From JANXXV01 sp038230275 (GTDB lineage: Bacteria > Acidobacteriota > Terriglobia > Bryobacterales > Bryobacteraceae), in contig JBBRNO010000074.1 of NCBI GenBank assembly GCA_038230275.1, forward strand, positions 1-31,281: 31,281 nt of DNA, given 5' to 3'. Made by a program: the position numbers and the translations under genes. The stretch's first letter is position 1. Each line of letters starts with the position of its first letter. Shown in pieces: positions 16,170 through 24,586 of this stretch. The notes under the pieces are model-generated. The model was not told the DNA's origin, made no database searches, and was given only the letters and a program-made list of their open reading frames with translations.

Positions 16170-16553
16170 ATGTATCCAGAAAAATTTCGGTATACGAAAG
16201 AACATGAATGGGTGTCGGTGGAGGGTGACGTGGTAACCATCGGCATCACCCACCATGCTCAGGGCGAACTTGGGGACATCGTCTACGTTGACCTGCCGCG
16301 CGCCGGCACCGTGGTGGCGCAAGGGAAAACGCTAGGTTCGGTCGAATCGGTAAAGGCCGTGTCCGACGTTTATGCGCCGGTTTCCGGCGAGGTTGTGGAA
16401 GTGAACGAGCTGCTGACCACTGCACCGGAAAAGCTGAATGAGGATCCGCACGGAGCCGCGTGGCTGGTGAAGCTGCGCCTCAGCGCGCCGGACGAATTAT
16501 TGAACCTTCTTTCCGCCGCCGACTATCAAACTTATGTAGGAGAGAGTTCCTGA
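16170..16553 (+). CDS. gcvH: Glycine cleavage system H protein (lipoyl carrier)
   Basis: A 127-residue lipoyl carrier that shuttles the aminomethyl group between P, T and L proteins. It shows the standard start YPEKFRYTKEHEWV, GITHHAQGELGDIVYVDLP, and the lipoylation loop GSVESVKAVSDVYAP with Lys62 as the modified residue. It ends AAWLVKLRLS, as usual. It lies between gcvT and gcvPA, one base separating its TGA from the gcvPA start. GTAGGAGAGAG near its 3' end acts as the SD for gcvPA. Confidence 0.97.
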   Translation: MYPEKFRYTKEHEWVSVEGDVVTIGITHHAQGELGDIVYVDLPRAGTVVAQGKTLGSVESVKAVSDVYAPVSGEVVEVNELLTTAPEKLNEDPHGAAWLVKLRLSAPDELLNLLSAADYQTYVGESS

Positions 16554-16554
16554 A

Positions 16555-17859
16555 TTGCGCTATCTACCGAAGTCGGAGTCGGAACGCCGTGAGATGCTGG
16601 CAGTCTGCGGCGCCGCCTCGCTGGAAGATCTGTTTTCCCATCTTCCCGCCGATGCAAAACTGAATCGCGCACTGGACATCCCCGACGGAAAGTCCGAATA
16701 CGAGATAGTCGATTACTTTCGGGAACAGGCGGATCGCAATGCCACCGGATACCCATCGTTCCTGGGCGCTGGCGTTTATTATCACTACCGCCCCGTGCTT
16801 GTGGATACGGTAGTTTCACGCGGGGAATTCCTCACTTCCTATACGCCGTACCAGGCTGAAATTGCGCAAGGAACGCTGACCACCATCTTCGAATTTCAAA
16901 CGATGGTCTGCCAGTTGACCGGAATGGAAGTGGCGAATGCGTCCATGTACGACGGATCGTCCGCGGTGCCGGAGGCGGCCATGATGGCAGTCCGTATTAC
17001 GGGCCGCGACCAGATCCTCGCCTCCAGAACCGTCCACCCGGAATATCGCGAAGTGCTGCGAACGTATGCGCAACATCAGGGAATGCCAATCACGGAATTT
17101 GGATATGATTCCGAATCTGGCGCAGTGGACCTGGCGGACCTGGAAGCGAAGCTGAGCGGCAAAGTAGCGGCGGTCATCGTGCAGTCGCCGAATTTCTTCG
17201 GCATCGTGGAAGACATCAAAGCCGCGGCGGCGCTGGCGCATAAACATGGCGCTCTTCTGGTAATGGTGTTCACAGAGGCGGTTTCTCTGGGCTTGCTTGA
17301 GCCGCCGCGCGACGCCGATATCGTTGCCGGCGAATTGCAATCCTTCGCCATTACGCCTAGCTACGGCGGTCCGTACGCCGGCATCATTGCGACGAAGGAA
17401 AAGTTCATCCGCCAGATTCCGGGCAGGCTGGTTGGGGAGACGAAAGATTCGCGCGGCAACCGTGCGTTTTGCCTCACGCTCTCCACCCGCGAACAGCACA
17501 TCCGCCGGGAGAAGGCGACGTCGAACATCTGCACCAATCAGGCGTTGATCGCGCTGATGGCCACCGTTTTCATGAGCGTCTATGGCAAGGAAGGGCTGCG
17601 CGAATTGGCGGAACAGAATCTGGCCAAGGCGCACTATCTGGCGGACGGCATGCAGAAGCGGTTCGCCGGGCCGTTCTTCAATGAGTTCGTAGTGAAGTGC
17701 GCCGCACCCGATGCGGTGAATGAAAAACTGTTAGCGAAGAAGATCATCGGGGGACTTCCCCTGGGAAATTTTTATCCAGAGCTGAAAGATTGCATGCTGC
17801 TGTGCGCCACTGAGATGAACAAGCGCGGGCACATGGACGAAGTGAAGAGCGCATTCTGA
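16555..17859 (+). CDS. gcvPA: Glycine dehydrogenase (decarboxylating) subunit 1
   Basis: A 434-residue N-terminal half of the split P protein. The start is TTG at 16555 with AGGAGAG about 10 nt upstream; there is no in-frame ATG near. Typical blocks: RYLPKSESERREMLAVCG, LGAGVYYHYRPVLVDTVVSRGEFLTSYTPYQAEIAQGTL-type region, ANASMYDGSSAVPEAAMMA, VIVQSPNFFGIVED, SFAITPSYGGPYAGI, LVGETKDSRGNRAFCLTLSTREQHIRREKATSNICTNQAL-type region. With GcvPB it forms the PLP decarboxylase, which takes glycine, releases CO2 and loads the H protein. One base separates its stop from the gcvPB ATG. Confidence 0.97.
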   Translation: MRYLPKSESERREMLAVCGAASLEDLFSHLPADAKLNRALDIPDGKSEYEIVDYFREQADRNATGYPSFLGAGVYYHYRPVLVDTVVSRGEFLTSYTPYQAEIAQGTLTTIFEFQTMVCQLTGMEVANASMYDGSSAVPEAAMMAVRITGRDQILASRTVHPEYREVLRTYAQHQGMPITEFGYDSESGAVDLADLEAKLSGKVAAVIVQSPNFFGIVEDIKAAAALAHKHGALLVMVFTEAVSLGLLEPPRDADIVAGELQSFAITPSYGGPYAGIIATKEKFIRQIPGRLVGETKDSRGNRAFCLTLSTREQHIRREKATSNICTNQALIALMATVFMSVYGKEGLRELAEQNLAKAHYLADGMQKRFAGPFFNEFVVKCAAPDAVNEKLLAKKIIGGLPLGNFYPELKDCMLLCATEMNKRGHMDEVKSAF

Positions 17860-17860
17860 A

Positions 17861-19363
17861 ATGATCCTCAAGACAAGACCGCATCTTACGCAGAACGAGC
17901 CACTGCTTTTTGAATCCAGCTCGCCTGGCAAGAAGGGTTATCAATTGCCTCCGTTGGATGTACCGGCGGTCGATCCGATAGCGGCGTTGGGTGCGGATCA
18001 AGTGCGTGGGGAAATCGAAGGGTTTCCGGAAGTGAGTGAAGTGGAGACCATCCGGCATTTTACCCGCCTCTCCACGTGGAACTACGCCATCGATCTAGGC
18101 TTGTATCCGCTCGGTTCCTGCACCATGAAGTACAACCCCAGAGTGAACGAACTGGTGGCGCGGACCGAAGCGCTCGCCTGGGCGCATCCCTATCAACCCG
18201 AGTCGCTTTCGCAGGGTGCCATGGAGATCATGGCCGAGCTGGAAAGGTGCCTGGCTGAAATCACCGGAATGGATGCGGTGACGTTGCAGCCCGCCGCCGG
18301 TGCGCACGGCGAGATGACGGGGATCATGCTGATCCGCTCGCTGCTGGAAAAGCGCGGTGATGCGCGGAAGAAGATTCTCATTCCGGATTCGGCGCACGGC
18401 ACCAACCCCGCTACCGCTCATATGTGCGGCTACGCGGTGCAGAATATCGCCTCCAACTTGAATGGCCTGGTGGATGTAGCGTCGCTGGAAAGGGCGATGG
18501 ATGAAACCGTGGCCGGGTTGATGATCACCAACCCCAATACGCTGGGCGTGTTTGAAGAGAATATTGTTGAGATCACCAAGATCGTTCATGCCAAGGGCGG
18601 ATTGGTGTATATGGACGGCGCGAACATGAACGCGCTGGTAGGCATCGCGCGTCCCGGCGATTTTGGTGTGGACGTGATGCACCTCAATCTGCATAAAACA
18701 TTTTCCACTCCACATGGTGGCGGTGGACCGGGCTCAGGCGCGGTGGCGGTAAAGAAGCATCTGGAGCCATTTCTACCGTACCCGCGGATGCAGCGCGCAG
18801 GTGATCAGTGGACGTTCAATTACGATCTGCCGGATTCCATTGGCAAGGTGCGGGCGTTCTACGGCAACTTCGGAGTGCTGGTCCGCGCACTGGCATACAT
18901 CATGGCGCACGGCGGCGATGGTCTGCGCCGCGCCACCATGGATGCGGTGCTGAATGCGAACTACATTCGCCACATGCTGGAGCCGTATTACGATTTGCCG
19001 TACAAAGCGCCGTCGATGCACGAGTGCGTTTTCAGCGACGACCGGCAGGCGAAGAAGGGCGTCAGGACCGGTGACATTGCCAAGCGCTTGATCGACTATG
19101 GTTTCCACCCATACACGGTGAGCTTCCCGTTAATCGTCCACGGCGCGATGATGATTGAACCCACTGAAACTGAGGGCAAACGCGAGATCGATCTGTTCGT
19201 GGAAGCGCTAATCTCCATCGCCGAAGAAGTGGACACAGATCCGCAGCTGGTCTTGGGCGCCCCGTATCTCACTCGCACCAGTCGCGTGGATGAAGTGACC
19301 GCCGCGCGCAAACCGATTGTCCGCTGGCGGCCGAAAGCCACGGCGAGTACAGCGGCTGACTGA
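17861..19363 (+). CDS. gcvPB: Glycine dehydrogenase (decarboxylating) subunit 2
   Basis: A 500-residue catalytic half of the split P protein. The PLP-binding Lys279 is in LNLHKTFSTPHGGGGPG. Other family blocks: STWNYAIDLGLYPLGSCTMKYNP, LQPAAGAHGEMTGIMLIR, IPDSAHGTNPATAHMCGY, ITNPNTLGVFEENI, and the C-terminal FPLIVHGAMMIEPTETEGKRE. Length is normal. The two-subunit form is known from many bacteria, including Gram-positives and acidobacteria, in place of the single about 950-residue GcvP. The lpd (L protein) gene is not in this window. The next gene starts 19 nt downstream and may be co-transcribed. Confidence 0.97.
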   Translation: MILKTRPHLTQNEPLLFESSSPGKKGYQLPPLDVPAVDPIAALGADQVRGEIEGFPEVSEVETIRHFTRLSTWNYAIDLGLYPLGSCTMKYNPRVNELVARTEALAWAHPYQPESLSQGAMEIMAELERCLAEITGMDAVTLQPAAGAHGEMTGIMLIRSLLEKRGDARKKILIPDSAHGTNPATAHMCGYAVQNIASNLNGLVDVASLERAMDETVAGLMITNPNTLGVFEENIVEITKIVHAKGGLVYMDGANMNALVGIARPGDFGVDVMHLNLHKTFSTPHGGGGPGSGAVAVKKHLEPFLPYPRMQRAGDQWTFNYDLPDSIGKVRAFYGNFGVLVRALAYIMAHGGDGLRRATMDAVLNANYIRHMLEPYYDLPYKAPSMHECVFSDDRQAKKGVRTGDIAKRLIDYGFHPYTVSFPLIVHGAMMIEPTETEGKREIDLFVEALISIAEEVDTDPQLVLGAPYLTRTSRVDEVTAARKPIVRWRPKATASTAAD

Positions 19364-19382
19364 TAATGGGCATTCCGCCCAA

Positions 19383-21251
19383 ATGCTTCGTCAAATCCTT
19401 CTAATCGCTGCCTTGGTGCTGCTGCTCCGGTTGCCTTTTCTGAATCAGCCGATTCAGGGAGACGACGTGAAGTACCTCACCATGGCGGAGCGCGCGCAGA
19501 TCGATCCGCTGCACCCCACTCACATCGCGTACGCCTTTCAAGGACAGATGGTACAGATGCAGGGCTATCCGCATCCGCCATTGAATGCCTGGGTGCTGGC
19601 GGCCTTACTGGCCTTCTTTGGAGATATTTACGAGATTCCCTTTCATGCGGCGTATATCGTTTTTTCCCTGATCGCCGCCTTCTCCATGCTCGCACTGGCA
19701 CGTCGCTTTTCACGCACGCCCGTGTGGGCAACGCTGCTTTTCCTCGCGACGCCGGCGTTTGTGATTAACGGGACATCGTTCGAATCGGACCTGCCCTTCG
19801 TCGCGTTTTGGCTTCTCGGCTTCGCCTTGTTTATCAGAGCGGTCGACCGGCAATCCGTCGCGGTGCTGGCAGCCAGTGCCATCTCCTTGGCGCTCGCCTC
19901 GATGGCCGCGTATCAGGCGATCGTCGCAGCGCCTATCCTCGCCTACTATCTTTGGGAGCGAGACCGGAACTGGCGTCCAGGCTGGGTGGGCGTCCTGGTT
20001 ACACCGCTGGTCGTGGTGCTTTTTCAGCTGTACGAGAAGCAGTCGAGTGGTACGGTTCCGGCAACTGTCCTGGCAGGTTACTTTCAAACGTACGGGCTGC
20101 AGCAGATCTCGAATAAGCTGAAGAACGCCGCGGCACTGACGGTCCACGCCGGATGGATCGTGTTCCCGCTGCTGGCGGCGCTGGCGTTCCGCAAGCGCTG
20201 GCTCTTCGGCGTGGTGGCTGGCGCCGCTGGAATCTTCATCGATAGCAATCCGCTATTCTGGGTCTCATTTGGCGCCGGCGTCATGGTGCTGGCGCACTGC
20301 ATCGAACGCAGCCCGGAGTTCCTGAAAGCGTGGGTGCTGATTTTCTTCGCTGGTTCACTGGCAATCTTCTTTGCCGGATCAGCGCGATATCTGTTGCCAA
20401 TGGCGGCGCCCGTTGCACTGCTGGCGGTTCGTGATCTTCGATGGGCCCGGCCGGCGTTCGTCTTGCAACTGGCTCTAAGTCTCGCGCTGGCGGCGGTGAA
20501 TTATCAGCACTGGGACGGATACCGGCAATTCGCCGGTGGCCTTCACGATCAGATCGGAAACAAGCGCACCTGGATTAACGGAGAGTGGGTCCAGTATTAC
20601 GTGGAAGCCAGCGGGGGGCTTCCGGTGATGCTGGGGCAAGCTCTGCGGCCCGGTGAGCTTCTGATCTCAAGCGACCTGGGCTATCCGGTCGCCGTTACCA
20701 CTGGCGGCGGGCAGTTGGTCACGATTGCGCAGCGTGAGATCACGTCCACGCTTCCGCTCCGGCTGATCGGTATCGGTTCGAAGTCGGGTTACTCCACGGC
20801 GGCCGCGGGCTTTCGCCCCTTCGATATCTCTACCCAGGCGATTGATCGTGTTCGGGCTCAAGTGGTGGTGGAGCGGAAACCCACGCAATCGTACCTGACG
20901 ATGAATGCACCGGAGGCGGAGAACCAGATCGTGAGCGGTCTATACTCTGCCGAGAATAATTCCTGGCGTTGGATGGGCGAGCGGGCGGTGGTTTTGCTGA
21001 AGCCTCCACCGGAGCCGCAGCCGCTGCATATCGTCTTCAATATTCCGGATGTTGCGCCCGCGCGGCGCTTAACCCTCGCGCTGGATGGCGTAGTTTTGGA
21101 AGACAAGACGTACGACAAACCCGGCGGCTATACGCTGAATACGAATGCAGTCAGCGGCGGCACACTCACCATATCGGTCGACAAAACTTTCTCTACGGCG
21201 GGCGACCGCCGGCAACTCGGAATCATCGTCAGTGAGCTAGGGTTTCGTTAG
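19383..21251 (+). CDS. GT39/ArnT-like integral membrane glycosyltransferase
   Basis: A 622-residue GT-C fold protein starting at ATG 19383 (MLRQILLIAALVLLLRLPFL). After the first helix comes the periplasmic-loop acidic pair GDD (26-28) and the conserved-type GYPHPPLNAWVLAAL, followed by about ten hydrophobic helices up to about residue 375, and a C-terminal soluble periplasmic domain (about 375-622) ending in a beta-rich segment. Such enzymes transfer a sugar from a polyprenyl-phosphate donor to protein or lipid A/cell-surface targets. It follows gcvPB closely; functional link unlikely. Its last 15 nt overlap the convergent NHL-repeat gene. Acceptor unknown. Confidence 0.8.
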   Translation: MLRQILLIAALVLLLRLPFLNQPIQGDDVKYLTMAERAQIDPLHPTHIAYAFQGQMVQMQGYPHPPLNAWVLAALLAFFGDIYEIPFHAAYIVFSLIAAFSMLALARRFSRTPVWATLLFLATPAFVINGTSFESDLPFVAFWLLGFALFIRAVDRQSVAVLAASAISLALASMAAYQAIVAAPILAYYLWERDRNWRPGWVGVLVTPLVVVLFQLYEKQSSGTVPATVLAGYFQTYGLQQISNKLKNAAALTVHAGWIVFPLLAALAFRKRWLFGVVAGAAGIFIDSNPLFWVSFGAGVMVLAHCIERSPEFLKAWVLIFFAGSLAIFFAGSARYLLPMAAPVALLAVRDLRWARPAFVLQLALSLALAAVNYQHWDGYRQFAGGLHDQIGNKRTWINGEWVQYYVEASGGLPVMLGQALRPGELLISSDLGYPVAVTTGGGQLVTIAQREITSTLPLRLIGIGSKSGYSTAAAGFRPFDISTQAIDRVRAQVVVERKPTQSYLTMNAPEAENQIVSGLYSAENNSWRWMGERAVVLLKPPPEPQPLHIVFNIPDVAPARRLTLALDGVVLEDKTYDKPGGYTLNTNAVSGGTLTISVDKTFSTAGDRRQLGIIVSELGFR

Positions 21252-22226
21252 GCGCAGTACGCGGTTGTTCTCGCTGTCGGCGACGTAGAGTACGCCCTTC
21301 TTATCCACGTAGACTCCGTGCGGCCTCTTCAGCGGGCCGCTTGTGCCGTCGCCCAGAACGGTCTTGATCGTTCCGTCTTTCAGGTCGATTCGCCGGATGG
21401 TGTGGCTCTCCGTATCGGCGATGTAGAGTCCGCCATCGGGGGACAGGGCCACGCCCTTCGGGCCGGAGAGCTTCGCGGTTTTCGCCGGGCCGCCGTCACC
21501 GGTGTAACCTTTCTCGCCAGTGCCCGCGATGTGCGTGATCACCTTTGCCGCCGGATCGATGCGATAGATGGCGTTACCTTCCCGCAGAGCGAGATACAGA
21601 TTGCCCTTCGCATCTACATCGATGGCGCGGGGGCCATTGAGCGGCGTCCCAGCGAGCGGCGCGCCGTCGGGCGTCGGGCCCTTTTCACCGGTGCCCGCAA
21701 ACGTGTGGATGACGCCGGTCTTCAGATCCACCCGGCGGATCCGATTGTTCCCGATATCGCAAATCAGCAAGCCGCCGCTGTGGTCGAACGCGATGCTGTG
21801 CGGCTGCTTGAACTGCGCCTGCGTGGCCGGCCCGCCGTCACCACTGAACCCGGACGTCCCGTTGCCCGCGAAGGTGGAGATCTTCTTCGACTTTCGATCC
21901 ACGCGCTTCACCACGTTGTTCTGCATGTCGACGAAGAACAGGTTGCCGGCTTTGTCGAACCGCAGTTCGTACGGTTCGTTCAGCGTTGCTTCCGTGGCAA
22001 GGCCATCGCCGGCGTTACCTTTCCGGCGGTTCCCTGCGACGACCGTTAGCTGTTTCGTTTTAAGGTCGAGCCGGGTGACCACATGATTGCCGATTTCACC
22101 GAGATACAGCGCGCCGTCCGGCCCGGTGGAAAGGCCGTATGCGTTGTTCACTTTGTCAGTGAGGATGTCAAAGTCCGCGGCGAAAAGGCCGCCACAGATC
22201 GCCGTTGCAACTAGAAGGGTGCGCAT
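21237..22226 (-). CDS. Secreted NHL-repeat beta-propeller protein
   Basis: A 329-residue protein with a signal peptide (MRTLLVATAICGGLFAAD) and about six NHL/SMP-30-like repeats. Each repeat has a GPDGALYLGE-, AGNLFFVDMQNNVVKRVD-, GGLLICDIGNNRIRRVD-type strand, and a TFAGTGEKGxxPDG or GNGTSGFSGDGGPA loop. The propeller ends KGVLYVADSENNRVLRLTKP. These proteins usually bind ligands or partners and rarely have a known reaction. It is the last gene of the minus-strand run, 12 nt after the GT9 gene. Likely periplasmic or extracellular. Confidence 0.87.
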   Translation of the reverse strand: MRTLLVATAICGGLFAADFDILTDKVNNAYGLSTGPDGALYLGEIGNHVVTRLDLKTKQLTVVAGNRRKGNAGDGLATEATLNEPYELRFDKAGNLFFVDMQNNVVKRVDRKSKKISTFAGNGTSGFSGDGGPATQAQFKQPHSIAFDHSGGLLICDIGNNRIRRVDLKTGVIHTFAGTGEKGPTPDGAPLAGTPLNGPRAIDVDAKGNLYLALREGNAIYRIDPAAKVITHIAGTGEKGYTGDGGPAKTAKLSGPKGVALSPDGGLYIADTESHTIRRIDLKDGTIKTVLGDGTSGPLKRPHGVYVDKKGVLYVADSENNRVLRLTKP

Positions 22227-22238
22227 CGCAACGCAAGT

Positions 22239-23003
22239 CTAACACAGCGCCTCAAGCACTTCCTCCACGCCGACATCGGTGATGGGATCGCGATGAATCA
22301 CGTGAACTTTGCTGCCCCGCGGCGCCCATACGGCGGGGTCGGTTGGGCCGAAGACCGTGTACACCGGTATGCCGACGGCCGCGGCCAGATGCGAGATGCC
22401 TGAGTCATTACCGATGTAGAACTCAGCCTCGGCCAGCCAGCTTCCCAGATCGTAGAGGTTGGCGATGCGGACTGCGTTTTCCAGCGGTTCCTCCGGTCCG
22501 GCGCAAAATTGAACCGGAATCTGAAGGCTACGGCACACGGCACGGAAACGATCGAGCGGCCAGTTCTTGCGCGGGCTGCCGGAGAATGGGTGGATGGCTG
22601 CAAACCCCGCACTCTTGCGGCGGCGGCGAAGGCGCGGCACGGCTCCTGGTTTGGCGCCCACTTGGCTAAGGTAGAAATCCACCGCATGGAGATCGCCCTT
22701 GGGCAAGGCATCATGGAATTCAAAGGGTAGACCGGCGACGGCATCGCGAAAGTCCGGCCGCGCGGCGCCGTACCAGGACACGATGGAATCGAACGTGGAA
22801 AGTTCCGCCATTGGCGGTTCGGTGATTCCGACCAGGTCCAGGCCGGTGGAAACGATGCCTCGCACTTTGTCGGCGAACCGGATCAGCGGAACATTTTGGG
22901 AGGCCACCCAGACTTCGGTGTAATCGGCGCGCAAATGCTCCATGGCCGGCAACGAAACGATGCAGTCGCCGATGGCGCCGGGCCTAATGATCAGTCGTCT
23001 CAA
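22239..23003 (-). CDS. Glycosyltransferase family 9 (heptosyltransferase-like)
   Basis: A 254-residue, somewhat short GT-B protein. N-terminus RRLIIRPGAIGDCIVSLPAMEHLR carries the donor-side GxxGD loop of ADP-heptose transferases. The C-terminal domain has FAAIHPFSGSPRKNWPLDRF and the family donor-binding segment EFYIGNDSGISHLAAAVGIPVYTVFGPTDPAVWAP. Full heptosyltransferases are about 320-350 residues, so the linker regions are reduced. It probably adds a sugar in lipopolysaccharide core assembly at the inner face of the membrane. It starts 3 nt after the DsbD-alpha-like gene. Confidence 0.88.
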   Translation of the reverse strand: MRRLIIRPGAIGDCIVSLPAMEHLRADYTEVWVASQNVPLIRFADKVRGIVSTGLDLVGITEPPMAELSTFDSIVSWYGAARPDFRDAVAGLPFEFHDALPKGDLHAVDFYLSQVGAKPGAVPRLRRRRKSAGFAAIHPFSGSPRKNWPLDRFRAVCRSLQIPVQFCAGPEEPLENAVRIANLYDLGSWLAEAEFYIGNDSGISHLAAAVGIPVYTVFGPTDPAVWAPRGSKVHVIHRDPITDVGVEEVLEALC

Positions 23004-23006
23004 ACT

Positions 23007-23477
23007 CTAGTTGTGGACTTCCACGGGCAGTTTGACTTCAACCGTGCGCGGTGGAAGACAAACTTTGTCGCTGCACGCCTGATAGCGCAGCTTGCCAATC
23101 ATGGTACCAGTGGACACCAGCTTGAACTTCGTCTGTGTTTTGAATTCGCCGCTGAAGACCGAGACTGGTGTCTTGGAAAACTCATACTTTTCCTGCTGCG
23201 GCTTTGGGAAAACGACTTCCCCTGCCTCGGCGGCGCCGTTGGTCCAGGTGAAACGAAGAGGGATGAGGAACTCATCGTTCGGAGTGTTGCTATTGACGTG
23301 GTAGCCGGTGCGCAACTGCAGCTTGAAATCCGCCGTGACCGTCTCATTGCGTTTGCCCGCAATCTTCTCGGGCGGGGTAACGGTGAGCACGGTGCTAATT
23401 TGAGCCGGCAGCGGCGTGAGAATCAGCGCCAACAGCAGTGCGTTTTGCGTCCAGAAGTTGAACAATTTCATCCTCAT
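23007..23477 (-). CDS. Secreted DsbD alpha-domain-like protein (periplasmic disulfide partner)
   Basis: A 156-residue protein (from ATG 23477; GTG 23483 and ATG 23471 are alternatives) with a signal peptide (MKLFNFWTQNALLLALILTPLPAQ). The mature part looks like the N-terminal immunoglobulin-like domain of thiol:disulfide interchange protein DsbD: GYHVNSNTPNDEFLIPLRFTW, VFPKPQQEKY, VFSGEF, and a Cys pair in RYQACSDKVCLPPRTVEVKLP. The membrane and thioredoxin parts of DsbD are missing. It directly follows and overlaps (83 nt, out of phase) a TlpA-like thioredoxin, suggesting a split version of the reductant pathway. Function is inferred from the domain. Confidence 0.75.
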   Translation of the reverse strand: MRMKLFNFWTQNALLLALILTPLPAQISTVLTVTPPEKIAGKRNETVTADFKLQLRTGYHVNSNTPNDEFLIPLRFTWTNGAAEAGEVVFPKPQQEKYEFSKTPVSVFSGEFKTQTKFKLVSTGTMIGKLRYQACSDKVCLPPRTVEVKLPVEVHN

Positions 23478-23973
23478 AATCACTCTTGCTCACCAGTCCA
23501 ATATGGGTTGCGGCGATGTTGCCCTCGCGATCGATTACAAATGTGGTGGGCAGGGAATCCACTCCGCCATAGAGAGTTCCCACACTATCGTTACCAAGCA
23601 GTACGCGGTAATTGATCTTCTCTTCGGCCAGAAATGGCTTCACCGTATTCCAGCCTTCCTCGTCCATGGAGACGCCGACTACCGAGAAACCTTTCTCCTT
23701 ATACTTCTGTTCGAAGGCGATGAACCACGGGATTTCAATCTTGCACGGTCCGCACCAGGTGGCCCAGAAGTTCAACAAGACTACCTTGCCCTTGTAATCT
23801 TCCAGGCTGACTGTCTTGCCCTCGGCGTCTTTCAGCGTGAAGGGCGGAGCGGCCTTTCGATTTCCCACAGCCTTTGGAGACGCCGCGCGCACGCGCTCCG
23901 ATTTCGAGCAACCGCCGGCGAGCAGTGCGGCGGTGAGTGCGACTGCCGCGATGGTATGTCTGGATAAGGCCAC
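23395..23973 (-). CDS. TlpA/ResA-type thioredoxin-like lipoprotein
   Basis: A 192-residue protein. A signal peptide ends at lipobox LAGG-Cys22. The mature domain is an AhpC/TSA-Redoxin fold: APPFTLKDAEGKTVSLEDYKGKVVLLNFWATWCGPCKIEIPWF with active-site WCGPC (73-77), GVSMDEEGW, and the cis-Pro region SLPTTFVIDREGNI. Such proteins reduce disulfides in the periplasm, for example on apocytochrome c or other secreted thiol proteins. Its C-terminal tail (LLDAKRTAVGADSHAAAGSN) is encoded in the same DNA as the next gene's signal peptide. It starts 10 nt after the HExxH gene. Confidence 0.93.
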   Translation of the reverse strand: MALSRHTIAAVALTAALLAGGCSKSERVRAASPKAVGNRKAAPPFTLKDAEGKTVSLEDYKGKVVLLNFWATWCGPCKIEIPWFIAFEQKYKEKGFSVVGVSMDEEGWNTVKPFLAEEKINYRVLLGNDSVGTLYGGVDSLPTTFVIDREGNIAATHIGLVSKSDYEDEIVQLLDAKRTAVGADSHAAAGSN

Positions 23974-23983
23974 GGAAGTTCTC

Positions 23984-24586
23984 CTAAACCTTGATTATAT
24001 CGGCAATGGACGCGAGCCACCGCATGCGGGCCTTTCGGAACTGCGCGGCCAAGGTCATCTCGGCGTAGCGGGAACTGCCGCTGAACGCCCAGCCGGCGGT
24101 GTCACAAAAGCTCTCACACACGTAGTGACGCCACTTTCGGCTGCGCGTCGCCCAGTCGGCGGCCATGAGGTTCAGCTTTACAGATTCGGCCGACCAGCCT
24201 AGTTCCCCTCGCGCGCCCCGCTTGATTTCAGACTGCAGCAGGGTCTCGTACGCGCGCCGCTTTTCGTTCCCTAGCCGCACCCAGGCGAAGTGGAAAACCT
24301 CGTGGAGGAAGATTCTAGCCAGACGGCCTGGCGTACGGAGCAGTTGCGCTTCCAGGATGATCTCCCGGCGGCGCAAAAATGACGCCGCGTGAACGGCGGT
24401 CCCACGGTGCGATCCGGACAGCAGCTTTCCGCGATGCGCGGTTAACGACGGGAGGAACGAAACTTTGATGGGCTCCCCGGAAAGCTTGGGAAGCGGTCTA
24501 TTTCCGCGGGCCGAAGTACGCGCTGTTTTCGATCTTGACCGTTGCTTTCTTCCGGGTTTCATCGACGAGCTTGCGGACTTCGGCAT
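23984..24586 (-). CDS. Unassigned protein with a HEVFH (HExxH) motif
   Basis: A 200-residue protein I do not recognise. It has a gluzincin-like zinc motif HEVFH (95-99) within RIFLHEVFHFAWVRLGNEKRR, and a possible third ligand in YVCESFCDTAGWAF (E158). No signal peptide; the first about 35 residues are basic and low-complexity and coincide with the 89 nt overlapping the upstream PPIase, so that part may be by-product of overlap. Possible starts are ATG 24586 and ATG 24562; both overlap the upstream gene (89 or 65 nt). Between them and the catalytic region I see no other in-frame ATG, GTG or TTG. It may be a cytoplasmic metallopeptidase; that is a guess from the motif. Confidence 0.6.
   Translation of the reverse strand: MPKSASSSMKPGRKQRSRSKTARTSARGNRPLPKLSGEPIKVSFLPSLTAHRGKLLSGSHRGTAVHAASFLRRREIILEAQLLRTPGRLARIFLHEVFHFAWVRLGNEKRRAYETLLQSEIKRGARGELGWSAESVKLNLMAADWATRSRKWRHYVCESFCDTAGWAFSGSSRYAEMTLAAQFRKARMRWLASIADIIKV

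Noticed and set aside
16816..17634. Long minus-strand ORF of 272 codons opposite gcvPA
   Set aside because: It is the antisense frame of a GC-rich, highly conserved gene; composition is Arg/His-rich with no family resemblance and no SD.
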